A stretch of DNA of 28,877 nt. Origin: UBA8337 sp965658615 (GTDB lineage Bacteria; Pseudomonadota; Alphaproteobacteria; RS24). Within the stretch, counting starts at the first letter, position 1; every line of letters begins with the position of its first letter. The stretch is taken from assembly GCA_965658615.1 (NCBI GenBank), contig CBFHSX010000021.1, positions 1 to 28,877 of the forward strand, read 5' to 3'. The position numbers and the translations under genes are program-made. This document shows, in pieces, positions 1 through 9,042 of this stretch. Under the pieces are notes generated by a model. The model searched no databases and was not told the DNA's origin. It saw only the letters and a program-made list of their open reading frames with translations.

Positions 1-2
1 TG

Positions 3-626
3 CAAACGCTGCATGCGCACATGAACCAGGGTAAACCGATTTTCGGCATGCATCAGGGGTCGGTCGGTTTCATGATGAACCGCTATAGCGAAGATGATCT
101 GCGCGAAAGACTGGCCGCCGCGCGCCTCACCTTATTGCGGCCGCTGAAAATGACCGCCAAAACGGCTGACGGACAAACCCATGAAGCGCTCGCCATTAAC
201 GAAGTCTCATTGCTGCGCATGACGGCACAGGCGGCGAAGTTGAAGATTACCATTGATGAACGCGAGCGCATGGATGAGCTGGTCTGCGACGGCGCGCTTT
301 TGGCTACGCCGGCCGGCTCGACCGCCTATAATCTGTCGGCCCATGGCCCCATTCTGCCGATTGACGCCAAGCTGCTGGCCCTCACCCCAATCTCGGCTTT
401 TCGCCCGAGGCGCTGGCGCGGGGCACTGCTGCCGGAAACCGCCAAGGTCAAATTCACCGCTTTGGAGGCCGAGAAGCGGCCGCTCAGCGCCGTGGCCGAT
501 CATACGGAAATCCGCAATGTAGTTGAAGTCAGCATCCACCAGTCCAAAGCTGATGAATTGCTGATCCTGTTTGATGGCGATCACAGTCTCGACGAACGTA
601 TTCTCGCCGAGCAGTTCAGCTTTTAG
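3..626 (+). CDS. nadK: NAD kinase, 5'-truncated by the window edge
   Basis: NAD kinase phosphorylates NAD to NADP in the cytoplasm. The frame is open to the left edge: codons before the ATG at 21 still read as family sequence (QTLHAH, then MNQGKP), so that ATG is internal and the true start lies outside. Visible motifs are FGMHQGSVGFMMN, the substrate-binding segment with TPAGSTAYNLSAHGP, then LTPISAFRPRRWRGALLP and a C-terminal ERILAEQFSF, all typical of alphaproteobacterial NadK. The N-terminal GGDG nucleotide motif is missing because of truncation. The stop lies 2 bases before the stop of the convergent Nudix gene. Identity is near certain. Confidence 0.95.
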   Translation, partial: QTLHAHMNQGKPIFGMHQGSVGFMMNRYSEDDLRERLAAARLTLLRPLKMTAKTADGQTHEALAINEVSLLRMTAQAAKLKITIDERERMDELVCDGALLATPAGSTAYNLSAHGPILPIDAKLLALTPISAFRPRRWRGALLPETAKVKFTALEAEKRPLSAVADHTEIRNVVEVSIHQSKADELLILFDGDHSLDERILAEQFSF

Positions 627-628
627 CT

Positions 629-1414
629 TTACGCGCCCGTGCCGTGCGTCACATCTTCTTTCGGGTCACCATAACCGGCATTGGGCTGGATACGCAGAAA
701 TGTCTTGTCGCCTTCCTGCTCCATAAACGGCGTCACCGTCACCACATCGCCGCATTGTGCCAGCGCATCATCGACATTCTCGCGCTGCGCAAATTTCTCA
801 ATATTCATGCGGGTCGGAAAAATTACCGTGCGCTTACCCGCATCGGCATCGGCCAAAGCCTGCTTGGCGGTAATCCACACACTGTCAACGCTCTCGCCGC
901 CATCATGCAGGGCGATATGGTCTTGCGGCGCGCGGGCCATATAAAAATACGTATCAAAACGCCGCTTCATCATTTCCGGCGTAATCCAATGGGCGAAGAA
1001 CCCCAGCGCATCGACGGCGAAGTCGAGCTTTTCGGCTTCGGCAAACTCCAGCATTGTCGCCGCGCCCTTATTGAAGCGGTCGCGCCAGGTCTCCAATTCT
1101 TGCAGGCGCGCTGCCGAAACAAATTCGCTGCTGCCCTTTTCGCGCGCCAACAGAATGCCGCATTCTTCAAAGCTCTCACGAATGGAGGCGACACGAAGCC
1201 CTAATTCCTTGTCATCAAACCCGTCTGCTTGCGTGCAGTGGGCGCGCAGGCCCGGCTCGAAATCTTCTTTATCGGCCTTGCCGCCCGGAAACACCAAAGC
1301 GCCGGAAGCGAAATCAATCTCATGATGGCGCACCACCATAAACACTTCGGGGCCTTGCGGCGTGTCGCGCAACATCATGACTGTGGCGGCCGGGATCAGG
1401 TCTGAATCACTCAT
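629..1414 (-). CDS. Nudix hydrolase, NUDT19-like
   Basis: This 261-residue protein is a Nudix-fold pyrophosphohydrolase. The Nudix box is split: FPGGKAD near residues 42-48 is separated by about 30 residues from IRESFEECGILLA at 78-90, which carries the metal-binding REXXEE core. That long insertion is the mark of the NUDT19/RP2p-type subfamily, whose animal members cleave CoA and acyl-CoA diphosphates; the substrate here is inferred only. I chose the ATG at 1414 because GAGGAG sits 6 bases upstream. A longer in-frame start at 1483 would run into the upstream MFS gene. It lies 19 bases after that gene, probably in one transcript, and is convergent with nadK. Confidence 0.9.
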   Translation of the reverse strand: MSDSDLIPAATVMMLRDTPQGPEVFMVVRHHEIDFASGALVFPGGKADKEDFEPGLRAHCTQADGFDDKELGLRVASIRESFEECGILLAREKGSSEFVSAARLQELETWRDRFNKGAATMLEFAEAEKLDFAVDALGFFAHWITPEMMKRRFDTYFYMARAPQDHIALHDGGESVDSVWITAKQALADADAGKRTVIFPTRMNIEKFAQRENVDDALAQCGDVVTVTPFMEQEGDKTFLRIQPNAGYGDPKEDVTHGTGA

Positions 1415-1433
1415 ATACATCTCCTCAATTTGG

Positions 1434-2636
1434 CTAGAGCTTATCGCGCAATCCGAGAAAGGCAAGCATGGCCGCGCCGACAATAAAGACCATCGACATC
1501 ACCGCCAATTGCCCGAAGCTGACATTTGCATCAAGCAATACACCGAACAAAATAGGCGAAGCAGCGGTCGCGGCGACCATGATCGGCGTCGTCATAGCGC
1601 GAATGGCGCCGAGATTTTTCGTACCGAACAGTTCCGGCCACAGCCCGCCACTGACCGGCCCGGCCATGCCGAGATGCACGCCAAGCAGACCCATATAGAC
1701 AAACGGTGTCACCGCGCCGAACAGATTATCCGGCAGCACAATCAGCCATAGGCCGAGCAGCAAAGGGAGCGCCATAAGCGGTAATATACGCCGCGCCGTA
1801 AACCGATCGACCAGCGGACCGGTGGTCAGTGAGGCAGCGATCTTCATCACCGCATAAAGGCTGAACGCACCGGCCAACACGGCCAGGTCCCAACCGCGCG
1901 CATCGGCCAATTGCACTTGATGGAAAAACATGCCGGTCAGCAAAAACGGTGACGACATATAAAGCGGGAGCACCATATAAAACCTTTTATCGCGCAGCAC
2001 ATCCGCTCGACCGGCTTGCGGCGCATCCGATGCGTCGGCCGTCTCGTGACTATGCGGCGGCGCAGCGTGGCTCAACGAAAGCTGCACAGGCAGGGCAATA
2101 AAGACCAAGGCCAGCGCATAGAAAAACCAGCCCTGCTGCCAGCCAATCGCGGCAATCAAGCCGACCGCTACAATCGGCAAAAAACCCTCAAAGCCGGCAT
2201 AGCCGAGTTGAATAAGCGATACGGCCTGCCCGCGATTGGCATCATAGGCGCGACCAATGGCCGTCATGCCGGTATGGCTCGACAGCGCCTGCCCGAAATG
2301 GCGCAGTAAAAATAACGCCAGTGCCAAAACGCCAATATGCGTCGCCAGCCCCATCACCACGCAACCAAGCGCCAGACCGAGCAGCACAAAAGCCGTGAAA
2401 CGCGGCAGCGGCCAGTCGTCGATCAGCCGCCCGCTATACAGCATGACAAATGCACTGAGCAGCGTCATGGCCGAATAAAGCGCGCCGAAACCGGCATTGG
2501 ACAGGCCGAAATCGGCGCGAATTTCGGCGCTATAAAGCGCGATAAAAAAGGTCTGCCCGTAATTCGACAAACCCATCATCAAAAAGCCGAAAAGCAGAAA
2601 CCGATATTCGCGGCGCAAAAAGGAAAGATAATTCAT
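1434..2636 (-). CDS. MFS transporter, 12 transmembrane segments
   Basis: A 400-residue inner-membrane protein with about twelve hydrophobic segments in two halves, separated by a hydrophilic loop near residues 195-215 rich in His, Asp and Ala. This is the major facilitator architecture. The first half has an RLIDDWPLPRF loop at the usual position of the MFS cytoplasmic signature between segments 2 and 3. The second half has GLWPELFGTKNLGAIRA, common in monocarboxylate-like and oxalate/formate-like MFS members. Substrate cannot be told. It sits between the TraR/DksA-like gene (39 bases upstream) and the Nudix gene (19 bases downstream), so a three-gene transcript is likely. A purine-rich AGGCGGG directly precedes the ATG. 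Confidence 0.9.
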   Translation of the reverse strand: MNYLSFLRREYRFLLFGFLMMGLSNYGQTFFIALYSAEIRADFGLSNAGFGALYSAMTLLSAFVMLYSGRLIDDWPLPRFTAFVLLGLALGCVVMGLATHIGVLALALFLLRHFGQALSSHTGMTAIGRAYDANRGQAVSLIQLGYAGFEGFLPIVAVGLIAAIGWQQGWFFYALALVFIALPVQLSLSHAAPPHSHETADASDAPQAGRADVLRDKRFYMVLPLYMSSPFLLTGMFFHQVQLADARGWDLAVLAGAFSLYAVMKIAASLTTGPLVDRFTARRILPLMALPLLLGLWLIVLPDNLFGAVTPFVYMGLLGVHLGMAGPVSGGLWPELFGTKNLGAIRAMTTPIMVAATAASPILFGVLLDANVSFGQLAVMSMVFIVGAAMLAFLGLRDKL

Positions 2637-2675
2637 CCCGCCTAGATAGACGGGGGATGCCGGCGCGGCAAGTGC

Positions 2676-3002
2676 TTATAAAGCGTGCGTTCTACAAAAC
2701 GGCGTTGCCGGGTCAAGCGCAAGACGGGGCGCTTCGATTTCTTCGCCGCAATTTATGCAATAGCCATATTCGCCTTCATCGACCCGCTTCAGTGCAGCGT
2801 CGATAAGCTGTACCTCGCGCTGGCGGCGGCGCTGCGTCTCCTCCGCCATGGCTTGCTGCTGCATCGCATCCATGCGCGACAGGCGGCCCTGTTGTGTCTG
2901 GTCGAGCGCGACAGGCGCACGGTCCGCCTCGGTTTTTGACAAAAGTGCCGTCAATTCATCGCGCTTCGCCAGCAGCAGCCGCTTAATCTCATCTTCGGTC
3001 AT
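2676..3002 (-). CDS. TraR/DksA-family zinc-finger protein
   Basis: A 108-residue cytoplasmic protein of the DksA/TraR family, which binds the RNA polymerase secondary channel and modulates transcription initiation, often with ppGpp. Residues 1-75 are charged and helical, fitting the coiled-coil hairpin. The zinc site follows: Cys82 and Cys85 (YCINCGE), then Cys103 in PFCRTH. The expected fourth Cys is His106, so the site reads CCCH rather than C4. It is shorter than E. coli DksA (151 residues) and closer to the short alphaproteobacterial group. AGGAG lies about 10 bases before the ATG. It is divergent from the CoA-transferase gene across only about 50 bases. Whether it acts as DksA is not shown. 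Confidence 0.9.
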   Translation of the reverse strand: MTEDEIKRLLLAKRDELTALLSKTEADRAPVALDQTQQGRLSRMDAMQQQAMAEETQRRRQREVQLIDAALKRVDEGEYGYCINCGEEIEAPRLALDPATPFCRTHAL

Positions 3003-3052
3003 TGCATTTTTTCTCCTGCTGATTAGGCTAGCGCCAAAAGGGAGAGATGACC

Positions 3053-4261
3053 ATGCTCGAGGGTATTAAAGTAATTGAAATGGCGACCTATATTGCCGCG
3101 CCATCGGCCGGCGGTATTTTGGCCGATTGGGGCGCAAGCGTCATTAAAGTAGAACCCTTGGCCGGCTGTCCGATGCGCAATTTCTATGCCAGCGCCATGA
3201 CCGATGACTATCCGGACAACCCGCTTTCGGCCCTCGACAATCGCGGCAAACGCGCCGTCGCCGTCAACACCGGCACACAAGAAGGTCGCGCCATTGTTCG
3301 AAAACTGATCGAAGAAGCCGATGTGTTCTTGACCAATGTGCGCCCCAAACAATTGGCTGAACAAGGCCTTGATTACGACACGCTAAAGACGGTGAACCCG
3401 AAGCTGGTTTATGCCAGCATCACCGGTTTCGGCCTTGAGGGCGAGGAGGCCGATAAACCGGGTTTCGACACGGCCGCTTTTAACGCCAAATCGGGCTTTG
3501 GTTGGATTATGACGCCGAAAGGCGCCGCCCCCGCCCCCTTGCGCACCGCCGCCGGTGACCATGTGACCGGCATTGCCACGACCAGCGGCATTCTGGCCGC
3601 GCTTATAAAAGCCCAGCGCACAGGCGAAGGCGATTTGGTCGAAAGCTCGCTGGTACGCGCCGCCGCCTATTCGGTCGGCTCGGATTACAGCACTTGGCTG
3701 CGCTATGGCCGCGTTGCACGCTCGCGCCCGCGCGAAAGCGCTATTGTGGCGATCAATAATTATTACATAACGCAAGACGGCCATTGGCTTTTCTTGAACG
3801 GCCGCCCGGGCGAACCGGATTGGCCGGATATTGCCCGCGCGCTTGGCCTTGAGGCCTTAATCGAGGATCAGCGCTTCGGCAGTCTGCGCGACCGCCGCCG
3901 CCATGGCGAAGCGTTGATCGCGCTGATGGATGAGGCCTTTCAATCAAAAACACTGGCTGAATGGACGCCGATTCTGGATGGCGCCGGGCTTATATGGTCG
4001 GCTGTGCAAAGCTTTGAGCAAGCCTATGAAGACCCGCAAATGCACGCGGCGGGCGTGTTTGTCGATATGCCGAAAGCCGACGGCACGAGCTATAAAAACA
4101 TCGCCTCACCCATTCGTTTCCGCAATGAGAGCACCGACCCGAAAGGCCCGCTGCCGGAGATTGGCGAGCACACAATCGATATTTTGCGCGAGCATGGCTT
4201 TGACGAGGAAACCTGCGCCGCCTATCTCGAGAACAATATTATCAGCCAGTTTGGCGATTAG
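3053..4261 (+). CDS. Family III CoA-transferase (CaiB/BaiF type)
   Basis: The 402-residue product belongs to the CaiB/BaiF (FRC) family, which moves CoA between carboxylic acids through an aspartyl-CoA thioester. The N-terminal GIKVIEMATYIAAPSAGGIL and LADWGASVIKVEPL are the family nucleotide/CoA-binding region. LDNRGKRAVAVNT and LVYASITGFG follow, then PGFD with the likely catalytic Asp at about residue 139. The substrate is unknown. I prefer the ATG at 3053 to the one at 3047 because GGGAGAG is about 7 bases from the second and almost abuts the first. The last codon overlaps the stop of the convergent MATE gene in TTAG. No partner dehydrogenase is adjacent. Confidence 0.92.
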   Translation: MLEGIKVIEMATYIAAPSAGGILADWGASVIKVEPLAGCPMRNFYASAMTDDYPDNPLSALDNRGKRAVAVNTGTQEGRAIVRKLIEEADVFLTNVRPKQLAEQGLDYDTLKTVNPKLVYASITGFGLEGEEADKPGFDTAAFNAKSGFGWIMTPKGAAPAPLRTAAGDHVTGIATTSGILAALIKAQRTGEGDLVESSLVRAAAYSVGSDYSTWLRYGRVARSRPRESAIVAINNYYITQDGHWLFLNGRPGEPDWPDIARALGLEALIEDQRFGSLRDRRRHGEALIALMDEAFQSKTLAEWTPILDGAGLIWSAVQSFEQAYEDPQMHAAGVFVDMPKADGTSYKNIASPIRFRNESTDPKGPLPEIGEHTIDILREHGFDEETCAAYLENNIISQFGD

Positions 4262-5613
4262 CCGCTAAGCGCGTCGGGGGTCGGTGTGGGCTGTTTACGG
4301 TCGAGCCAGCGATAGCGTATCAACATCAGAGCAAAAGGCACAAGCGTGCCCAGCACAACGCCATCAGCAAGCCCCATAGCGCCGCGCCCGAGCGGGAAAA
4401 TAAGCACATAGGTCAGCGGTATCATCACCACGCCGTAAGAGAATAAATGCATGAAGGTCGGCACCCATGTATCACCGCGCGCGCGCAGCGACATGGAGAC
4501 CAGCGATTGGCCGGTGTCAAACACAATACCGATGGCGACCAACCCGATCAGCGTGCCGGCCAATTGGATAACGGCCGGGTCGGTGCTGAAAAACGAGGCC
4601 ACCAGATCGGCAGAGAAAAACATCACCAGCACAAATACCGACATAATCAAACTTTGCAGCACCAGACCGAGCCATGCCCAGCGCGTCACCATGCGCATAT
4701 CACCGGCCCCAAATGCATTGCCGACACTGACCGAAGTGGCCACGCCAAAGCCCAACCCCATCATGAAGAACAGCGCAAACACATTAATCATAATGACATG
4801 CGATGCCGCCGCCGTGATGCTGATCCAACCGGCAAACAGCACCAGCACATTAAAGGCGGTGTTTTCAATGCCCATGGAAATACCCGATGCATAACCGATG
4901 CGGCGCAGGTCGCGCCCCGCCGCCCAATTTATCTTCGGCAGGCGCAGGCCGTATTTATCATGGTCGAGAAAGAACCAGACATAGGACAAAATGGCGACAA
5001 CCTGCGCGCAACGCACGATAAAGGTTGCCCAAATCGAACCCTCAGCTCCCAATTCCGGCATGCCGTAAAGCCCGTAAACCATAATGTAATTGGCGAAAAT
5101 ATTGATGATATTGGCGGCAATCATAATCACCATGCCGGGGCGCGGATTGCGAATACCCTCAAGGAAAAAACCGGTGGTCATGTGGATCGCCGCCAAGGGC
5201 AGACTCAGCCCCGCAATGATGGAAATGCGGCCGCCGGCAGCTGCCAGCTCCGGCGTCTGCCCGGCCAGCAGCAAAAATTGCTCGCCAAAAAAGCAAAACA
5301 CCATGCCGATAAGACCGATGGCAAATCCCCAAGGCAGGGCGTTCCACCATACTTGGCCTGTTTGGGCATAGTCTTTCGCGCCGAATTTATTCGACACCAA
5401 AACCGGCGTGCCCATCAGTAGGCCGATCATGATGAGGATATAAATATTGCTCGGCACCATGCCAATGCCGAGATAAGCCAAATGCTCCGAGGCATAGCGC
5501 CCGACCATCACCGTATCGGTAACGCCGAGTGTCAAAATACCGACCCGCGAAATCACCACCGGCCACGCCAGATTGAGCAGGGTCTTAATATCGGGCCAAT
5601 AGCTGCGCAACAT
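4258..5613 (-). CDS. MATE-family efflux transporter
   Basis: A 451-residue inner-membrane protein with about twelve transmembrane segments in two similar halves. The start (LLNLAWPVVISRVGILTLG, followed by DTVMVGRY) and the matching second-half segments are typical of MATE/NorM exporters, which expel cationic drugs or metabolites using Na+ or H+. The particular substrate cannot be inferred. The ATG is 2 bases after the stop of the nitroreductase gene, so the two are almost surely co-transcribed and perhaps translationally coupled. Together they could form a small detoxification unit (reduction plus export); that pairing is inference. The stop overlaps that of the convergent CoA-transferase gene. 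Confidence 0.95.
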   Translation of the reverse strand: MLRSYWPDIKTLLNLAWPVVISRVGILTLGVTDTVMVGRYASEHLAYLGIGMVPSNIYILIMIGLLMGTPVLVSNKFGAKDYAQTGQVWWNALPWGFAIGLIGMVFCFFGEQFLLLAGQTPELAAAGGRISIIAGLSLPLAAIHMTTGFFLEGIRNPRPGMVIMIAANIINIFANYIMVYGLYGMPELGAEGSIWATFIVRCAQVVAILSYVWFFLDHDKYGLRLPKINWAAGRDLRRIGYASGISMGIENTAFNVLVLFAGWISITAAASHVIMINVFALFFMMGLGFGVATSVSVGNAFGAGDMRMVTRWAWLGLVLQSLIMSVFVLVMFFSADLVASFFSTDPAVIQLAGTLIGLVAIGIVFDTGQSLVSMSLRARGDTWVPTFMHLFSYGVVMIPLTYVLIFPLGRGAMGLADGVVLGTLVPFALMLIRYRWLDRKQPTPTPDALSG

Positions 5614-5615
5614 AT

Positions 5616-6173
5616 CTAATTCCGCGCCAGACCGGTTTGCACAATATCCTCATAGACCGGACGCGCGCGCTCCTTCGGCGCTTCATCGGCTGTCCCCATA
5701 TAAATAAACGCAGCGATCTCATCGCCCTCCCCGCCGCCAAGCGCCGCCTTGACCGCAGGTGCATAAGCCGCAGGGCCGGTCAGCCATTGCGCGGCAAAGC
5801 CTTGCGATTGCGCCGCCAGCAGCAGGTTCATGCAGGCTGCACCGGCTGACAATATCTGCTCGCTGCGGGGCACTTTCGGGTGCTCTTTCGGCGTCGCCAG
5901 CACAGCGACCACGACGGGCGCGCGCGTGAATTGCGCCGTCACTGATCCATCCTCATCGCCCAGCGCATCAGCCGCAATTTGACCCAAAGCGGCGCGGTCA
6001 TCGCCGGCAAGAACAATGAATTTCCAAGGCGCGATTTTGCCATGGTCAGGCACGCGCATGGCGACGTTCAGCATGCTGCGCAAAGCCGCGTCGGACGGGC
6101 CCGGCGCAATCATATTACGCGCCAGCACGGAACGGCGTTTTGTCAAAAAAGCGAGCATATCTGCCTGCGCCAT
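5616..6173 (-). CDS. Nitroreductase family protein (YdjA-like)
   Basis: The 185-residue protein fits the short nitroreductase branch typified by E. coli YdjA: FMN-dependent, NAD(P)H-using, cytoplasmic and dimeric. RRSVLARNMIAPGP near the N-terminus carries the FMN phosphate-binding arginines, PDHGKIAPWKFIVL (about 42-55) is the characteristic YdjA block, and SAGAACMNLLLAAQSQGFAAQWLTG (split here as one region at about 109-133) is the second flavin-binding region. The natural substrate is unknown. AAGGAG lies 6 bases before the ATG. It is first in a two-gene unit with the MATE exporter, and a possible promoter lies in the 80-base gap upstream. Confidence 0.92.
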   Translation of the reverse strand: MAQADMLAFLTKRRSVLARNMIAPGPSDAALRSMLNVAMRVPDHGKIAPWKFIVLAGDDRAALGQIAADALGDEDGSVTAQFTRAPVVVAVLATPKEHPKVPRSEQILSAGAACMNLLLAAQSQGFAAQWLTGPAAYAPAVKAALGGGEGDEIAAFIYMGTADEAPKERARPVYEDIVQTGLARN

Positions 6174-6200
6174 GTTAGGCTCCTTATGGTTATTGCGTCT

Positions 6201-6229
6201 GGCTTATCCCTGCCACTGGCTATTGTCAA
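6201..6229 (-). promoter_or_regulatory. Possible sigma-70-type promoter of the nitroreductase-MATE unit
   Basis: On the minus strand a perfect TTGACA lies at 6229-6224. A GATAAG element at 6208-6203 (four of six matches to TATAAT) follows after 15 bases; nearby registers with 16-17 bases match worse. The position about 30 bases before the start codon suits a short leader with AAGGAG. The -35 is convincing but the -10 is weak. Confidence 0.35.
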
Positions 6230-6253
6230 TTAGAGCGAATTAAGAAAAGACGA

Positions 6254-7084
6254 ATGCGACGCTTGGCCCACTGCCTTTATTTGCCCCTTGCTTGTGCCGC
6301 CATGAGCCTTGGTGACCCGACGGCATTACATGCCGGTGCCTGGCTGCCGCCGCAGGGCCAGACCAAGGTGATTTACAATCTAAGCTCGGAGACCGCGCCC
6401 GACCGGCCGCTTGTGCGTGGCCGGGTGCGCGATCCGCGGCCGGCTGAGACGGTTTTCGACGGGCTGTTGCTCGAATATGGCTTGAGCGACACGCTGGCTG
6501 TGCAAGCCGCAGCGATGCAAGGGCGGCGCGAACGCGGCGCACTCAGTAATAAAGAGCGACTGATAAAATTCGGATTTATTATGAGTGTACCGCAATTGCA
6601 TACCGGACTGCTGCCGCCTTTTCTGTTTCAGGGGATTACCAAATTGTTTCCCGACACACCCATCCACCGCGACAAGCGTGTGAGCTTCGGCGTTGCGGCT
6701 TTAACCGGCCAAACGCGATTTAATAATCGGCGCGAGGCGCGCGACGGCCATGACACTGAGTTGGCGCTGGCCGATAAAATCAGTTTCGGCAGAGTCTCCG
6801 TGTTGCAAAACATCGAGACCACGCGCACGAAAATGGAGAATATTAACCGAGAGCAAAGCCTGTATCGGTTCGAGCTGGGCTGGAATAACCGTTTCAGCCT
6901 CGGCACGGAAACCTATTTTTTCAATGACCGCAATAGCGCCTTTGCCGCGCTAACCCATATCAGGACGCTGGGGTGGCATCTGCCGCAGCGCAATATGCGG
7001 ATGAAACTGAGCCATGGCGATAAGCGCCAGACCGGATTTGTGAAATCCGATGTCACCGCTTTAGAGATTGAGTTTCGGTTCTAG
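6254..7084 (+). CDS. Putative outer-membrane beta-barrel protein, unknown function
   Basis: A 276-residue protein I cannot place in a named family. It starts with MRRLAHCLYLPLACAA, a hydrophobic stretch and a possible signal-peptidase site after LHA near residue 27, so it is probably exported. The rest alternates polar and hydrophobic residues with many aromatic and Arg residues, and it ends in EIEFRF: a terminal Phe after alternating hydrophobics is the usual beta-barrel assembly signal. Repeated segments such as YRFELGWNNRFSLGTETYFF look like beta-hairpins. No clear ribosome-binding site precedes the ATG. It is divergent from the nitroreductase gene and its stop overlaps the thrS stop in CTAG. 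The barrel assignment is inference. Confidence 0.6.
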   Translation: MRRLAHCLYLPLACAAMSLGDPTALHAGAWLPPQGQTKVIYNLSSETAPDRPLVRGRVRDPRPAETVFDGLLLEYGLSDTLAVQAAAMQGRRERGALSNKERLIKFGFIMSVPQLHTGLLPPFLFQGITKLFPDTPIHRDKRVSFGVAALTGQTRFNNRREARDGHDTELALADKISFGRVSVLQNIETTRTKMENINREQSLYRFELGWNNRFSLGTETYFFNDRNSAFAALTHIRTLGWHLPQRNMRMKLSHGDKRQTGFVKSDVTALEIEFRF

Positions 7085-9042
7085 CCGCGCAAATCGGGCG
7101 CAGTGGCTTCCGCCGCCAAAGCCGTGGCGGCTTCATCCAAAGCGACGACGCTTTGCTCTTTCGAACCAAGGCGACGCATCGATACTGTGCCTTCCTCCGC
7201 CTCGCGCATGCCGACGGCCAAAATGACCGGCACTTTGGCGACCGAATGCTCGCGCACTTTATAATTGATTTTCTCATTGCGCGTATCGGCTTTGGCGCGC
7301 AGGCCCGCGGCTTGCAGCGCGGTGACCACTTGATGCGCATAATCATCGGCATCGGTGGTAATCGGGCAGACCACAACCTGCTCGGGCGCCAGCCAAAGGG
7401 GCATTTTGCCGGCATAGCTTTCGATCATCATACCGAGGAAACGCTCCATCGAGCCCAGCACGGCGCGGTGCAGCATGACCGGCCGATGTTTATTACCGTC
7501 CTCGCCAATGTAAGACGCATCGAGGCGCTCGGGCAGCACAAAATCAAGCTGCAACGTGCCGCATTGCCAGGTGCGACCAATCGCGTCGCGCAGGTGATAT
7601 TCGATTTTCGGGCCATAAAACGCGCCCTCGCCCGGCAATTCTTCCCAGTCAAGACCGACTTCGGTCAGCGCATCGCGTAGGCCTTGTTCGGCGCGATCCC
7701 AGACATCATCTTCACCGGCACGCATATCCGGGCGCAAAGCCAGCTTGACCATCACATCGGTAAAGCCGAGATCTTCATAAACTTGCGTCACCAATCCGCA
7801 AAAATCCACTGCCTCAGAAATAATCTGGTCTTCGCGGCAGAAAATATGCGCGTCATCCTGCGTCATTTGCCGCACCCGCATCAGCCCGTGCAGCGCGCCA
7901 TGCGGTTCATTGCGGTGGCAGCAGCCAAATTCGGCCATGCGAATGGGCAAATCGCGATAGGATTTAATGCCCTGTTTGAAAATCTGCACATGCGCCGGAC
8001 AATTCATCGGCTTGATGGCCATTAAATCGGCATCGCCGGAAATCACCGCATCGCCGGCCTCGGTTGAGGGCACTTCATCGGGCACGACAAACATGTTTTC
8101 GCGGAACTTATCCCAATGGCCCGATTGCTCCCAAAAGCGCTTATCGAGCAATTGCGGCGTCTTCACTTCTTCATAGGCATTGGCGTTCAGGCGGCGGCGA
8201 ATATACTGCTCCATCTCCTGCCAAATCGTGTAGCCCTTGGCGTGCCAAAACACACTGCCCTGCGCTTCCTCCTGAAAGTGAAACAAATCCATCTCGCGGC
8301 CGATTTTACGGTGGTCGCGCTTTTCGGCTTCCTCGACCATATGCAGATAGGCTTTCAGGTCTTTTTCATTGCCCCAGCACGTGCCGTAAATACGTTGCAG
8401 CATTTCATTTTTGCTGTCGCCACGCCAATAGGCACCGGCCAATTTGGTCAGCTTAAAGGCTTTGCCCAATTTACCTGTAGATGGCAAATGCGGGCCACGG
8501 CACAAATCTTTCCACGCGCCCTGCCGATAAATCGTCACATCTTGTTCGGCCGGAATCGAGGCGATAATCTCGGCCTTATAGTCTTCGCCAATCTCTTTGA
8601 AATGCGCCACCGCTTCGTCGCGCGCCCACACCTCGCGGGTGATAGCCTCATTGCGATCGACAATGTCCTTCATGCGCTTTTCAATCGCTTCCAAATCATC
8701 GAGGCTGAACGGGGTCTCACGGGCAAAGTCATAATAAAAGCCGTTTTCGATTACCGGGCCGATGGTCACTTGTGTGCCGGGAAATAATTCCTGCACCGCC
8801 TCGGCCAACACATGCGCGCAATCATGGCGCAGCAGCTCGACACCATCTGCATCCGCCGCCGTGATAACAGCCACTTCGGCATCGGCCTCGACTTGGCGCG
8901 CCAAATCAATCACCTCGCCATTGACCTTCCATGCCAAGGCTTTTTTGGCCAGCGATTTGGAAATCGATTCCGCAAAGGCAAGCCCGTCAATCGGGCCGTC
9001 AAACTCACGTGTCGCGCCATCCGGCAGAGTTAGCACTATCAT
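7081..9042 (-). CDS. thrS: Threonyl-tRNA synthetase
   Basis: ThrRS charges tRNA-Thr with threonine and hydrolyses mischarged Ser-tRNA. The 653-residue length matches the bacterial family (about 640). In order: an N-terminal TGS domain (residues 1-62); the editing domain with HDCAH (His73, His77); the class II catalytic core with MNCPAHVQIF, the zinc-site region and motif 2 RMAEFGCCHRNEPHGALHG; motif 3 HRAVLGSMERFLGMMIE; and a C-terminal anticodon-binding domain. The start is set by an ATGA overlap with the yidD stop, implying coupled translation. The stop overlaps that of the convergent outer-membrane gene. Confidence 0.99.
   Translation of the reverse strand: MIVLTLPDGATREFDGPIDGLAFAESISKSLAKKALAWKVNGEVIDLARQVEADAEVAVITAADADGVELLRHDCAHVLAEAVQELFPGTQVTIGPVIENGFYYDFARETPFSLDDLEAIEKRMKDIVDRNEAITREVWARDEAVAHFKEIGEDYKAEIIASIPAEQDVTIYRQGAWKDLCRGPHLPSTGKLGKAFKLTKLAGAYWRGDSKNEMLQRIYGTCWGNEKDLKAYLHMVEEAEKRDHRKIGREMDLFHFQEEAQGSVFWHAKGYTIWQEMEQYIRRRLNANAYEEVKTPQLLDKRFWEQSGHWDKFRENMFVVPDEVPSTEAGDAVISGDADLMAIKPMNCPAHVQIFKQGIKSYRDLPIRMAEFGCCHRNEPHGALHGLMRVRQMTQDDAHIFCREDQIISEAVDFCGLVTQVYEDLGFTDVMVKLALRPDMRAGEDDVWDRAEQGLRDALTEVGLDWEELPGEGAFYGPKIEYHLRDAIGRTWQCGTLQLDFVLPERLDASYIGEDGNKHRPVMLHRAVLGSMERFLGMMIESYAGKMPLWLAPEQVVVCPITTDADDYAHQVVTALQAAGLRAKADTRNEKINYKVREHSVAKVPVILAVGMREAEEGTVSMRRLGSKEQSVVALDEAATALAAEATAPDLRG

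Noticed and set aside
4447..5421. Long open frame of 324 codons antisense to the MATE transporter gene
   Set aside because: It mirrors the transporter's codon pattern, its product is rich in His, Gln and Arg without motifs, and the transporter is a clear family member.
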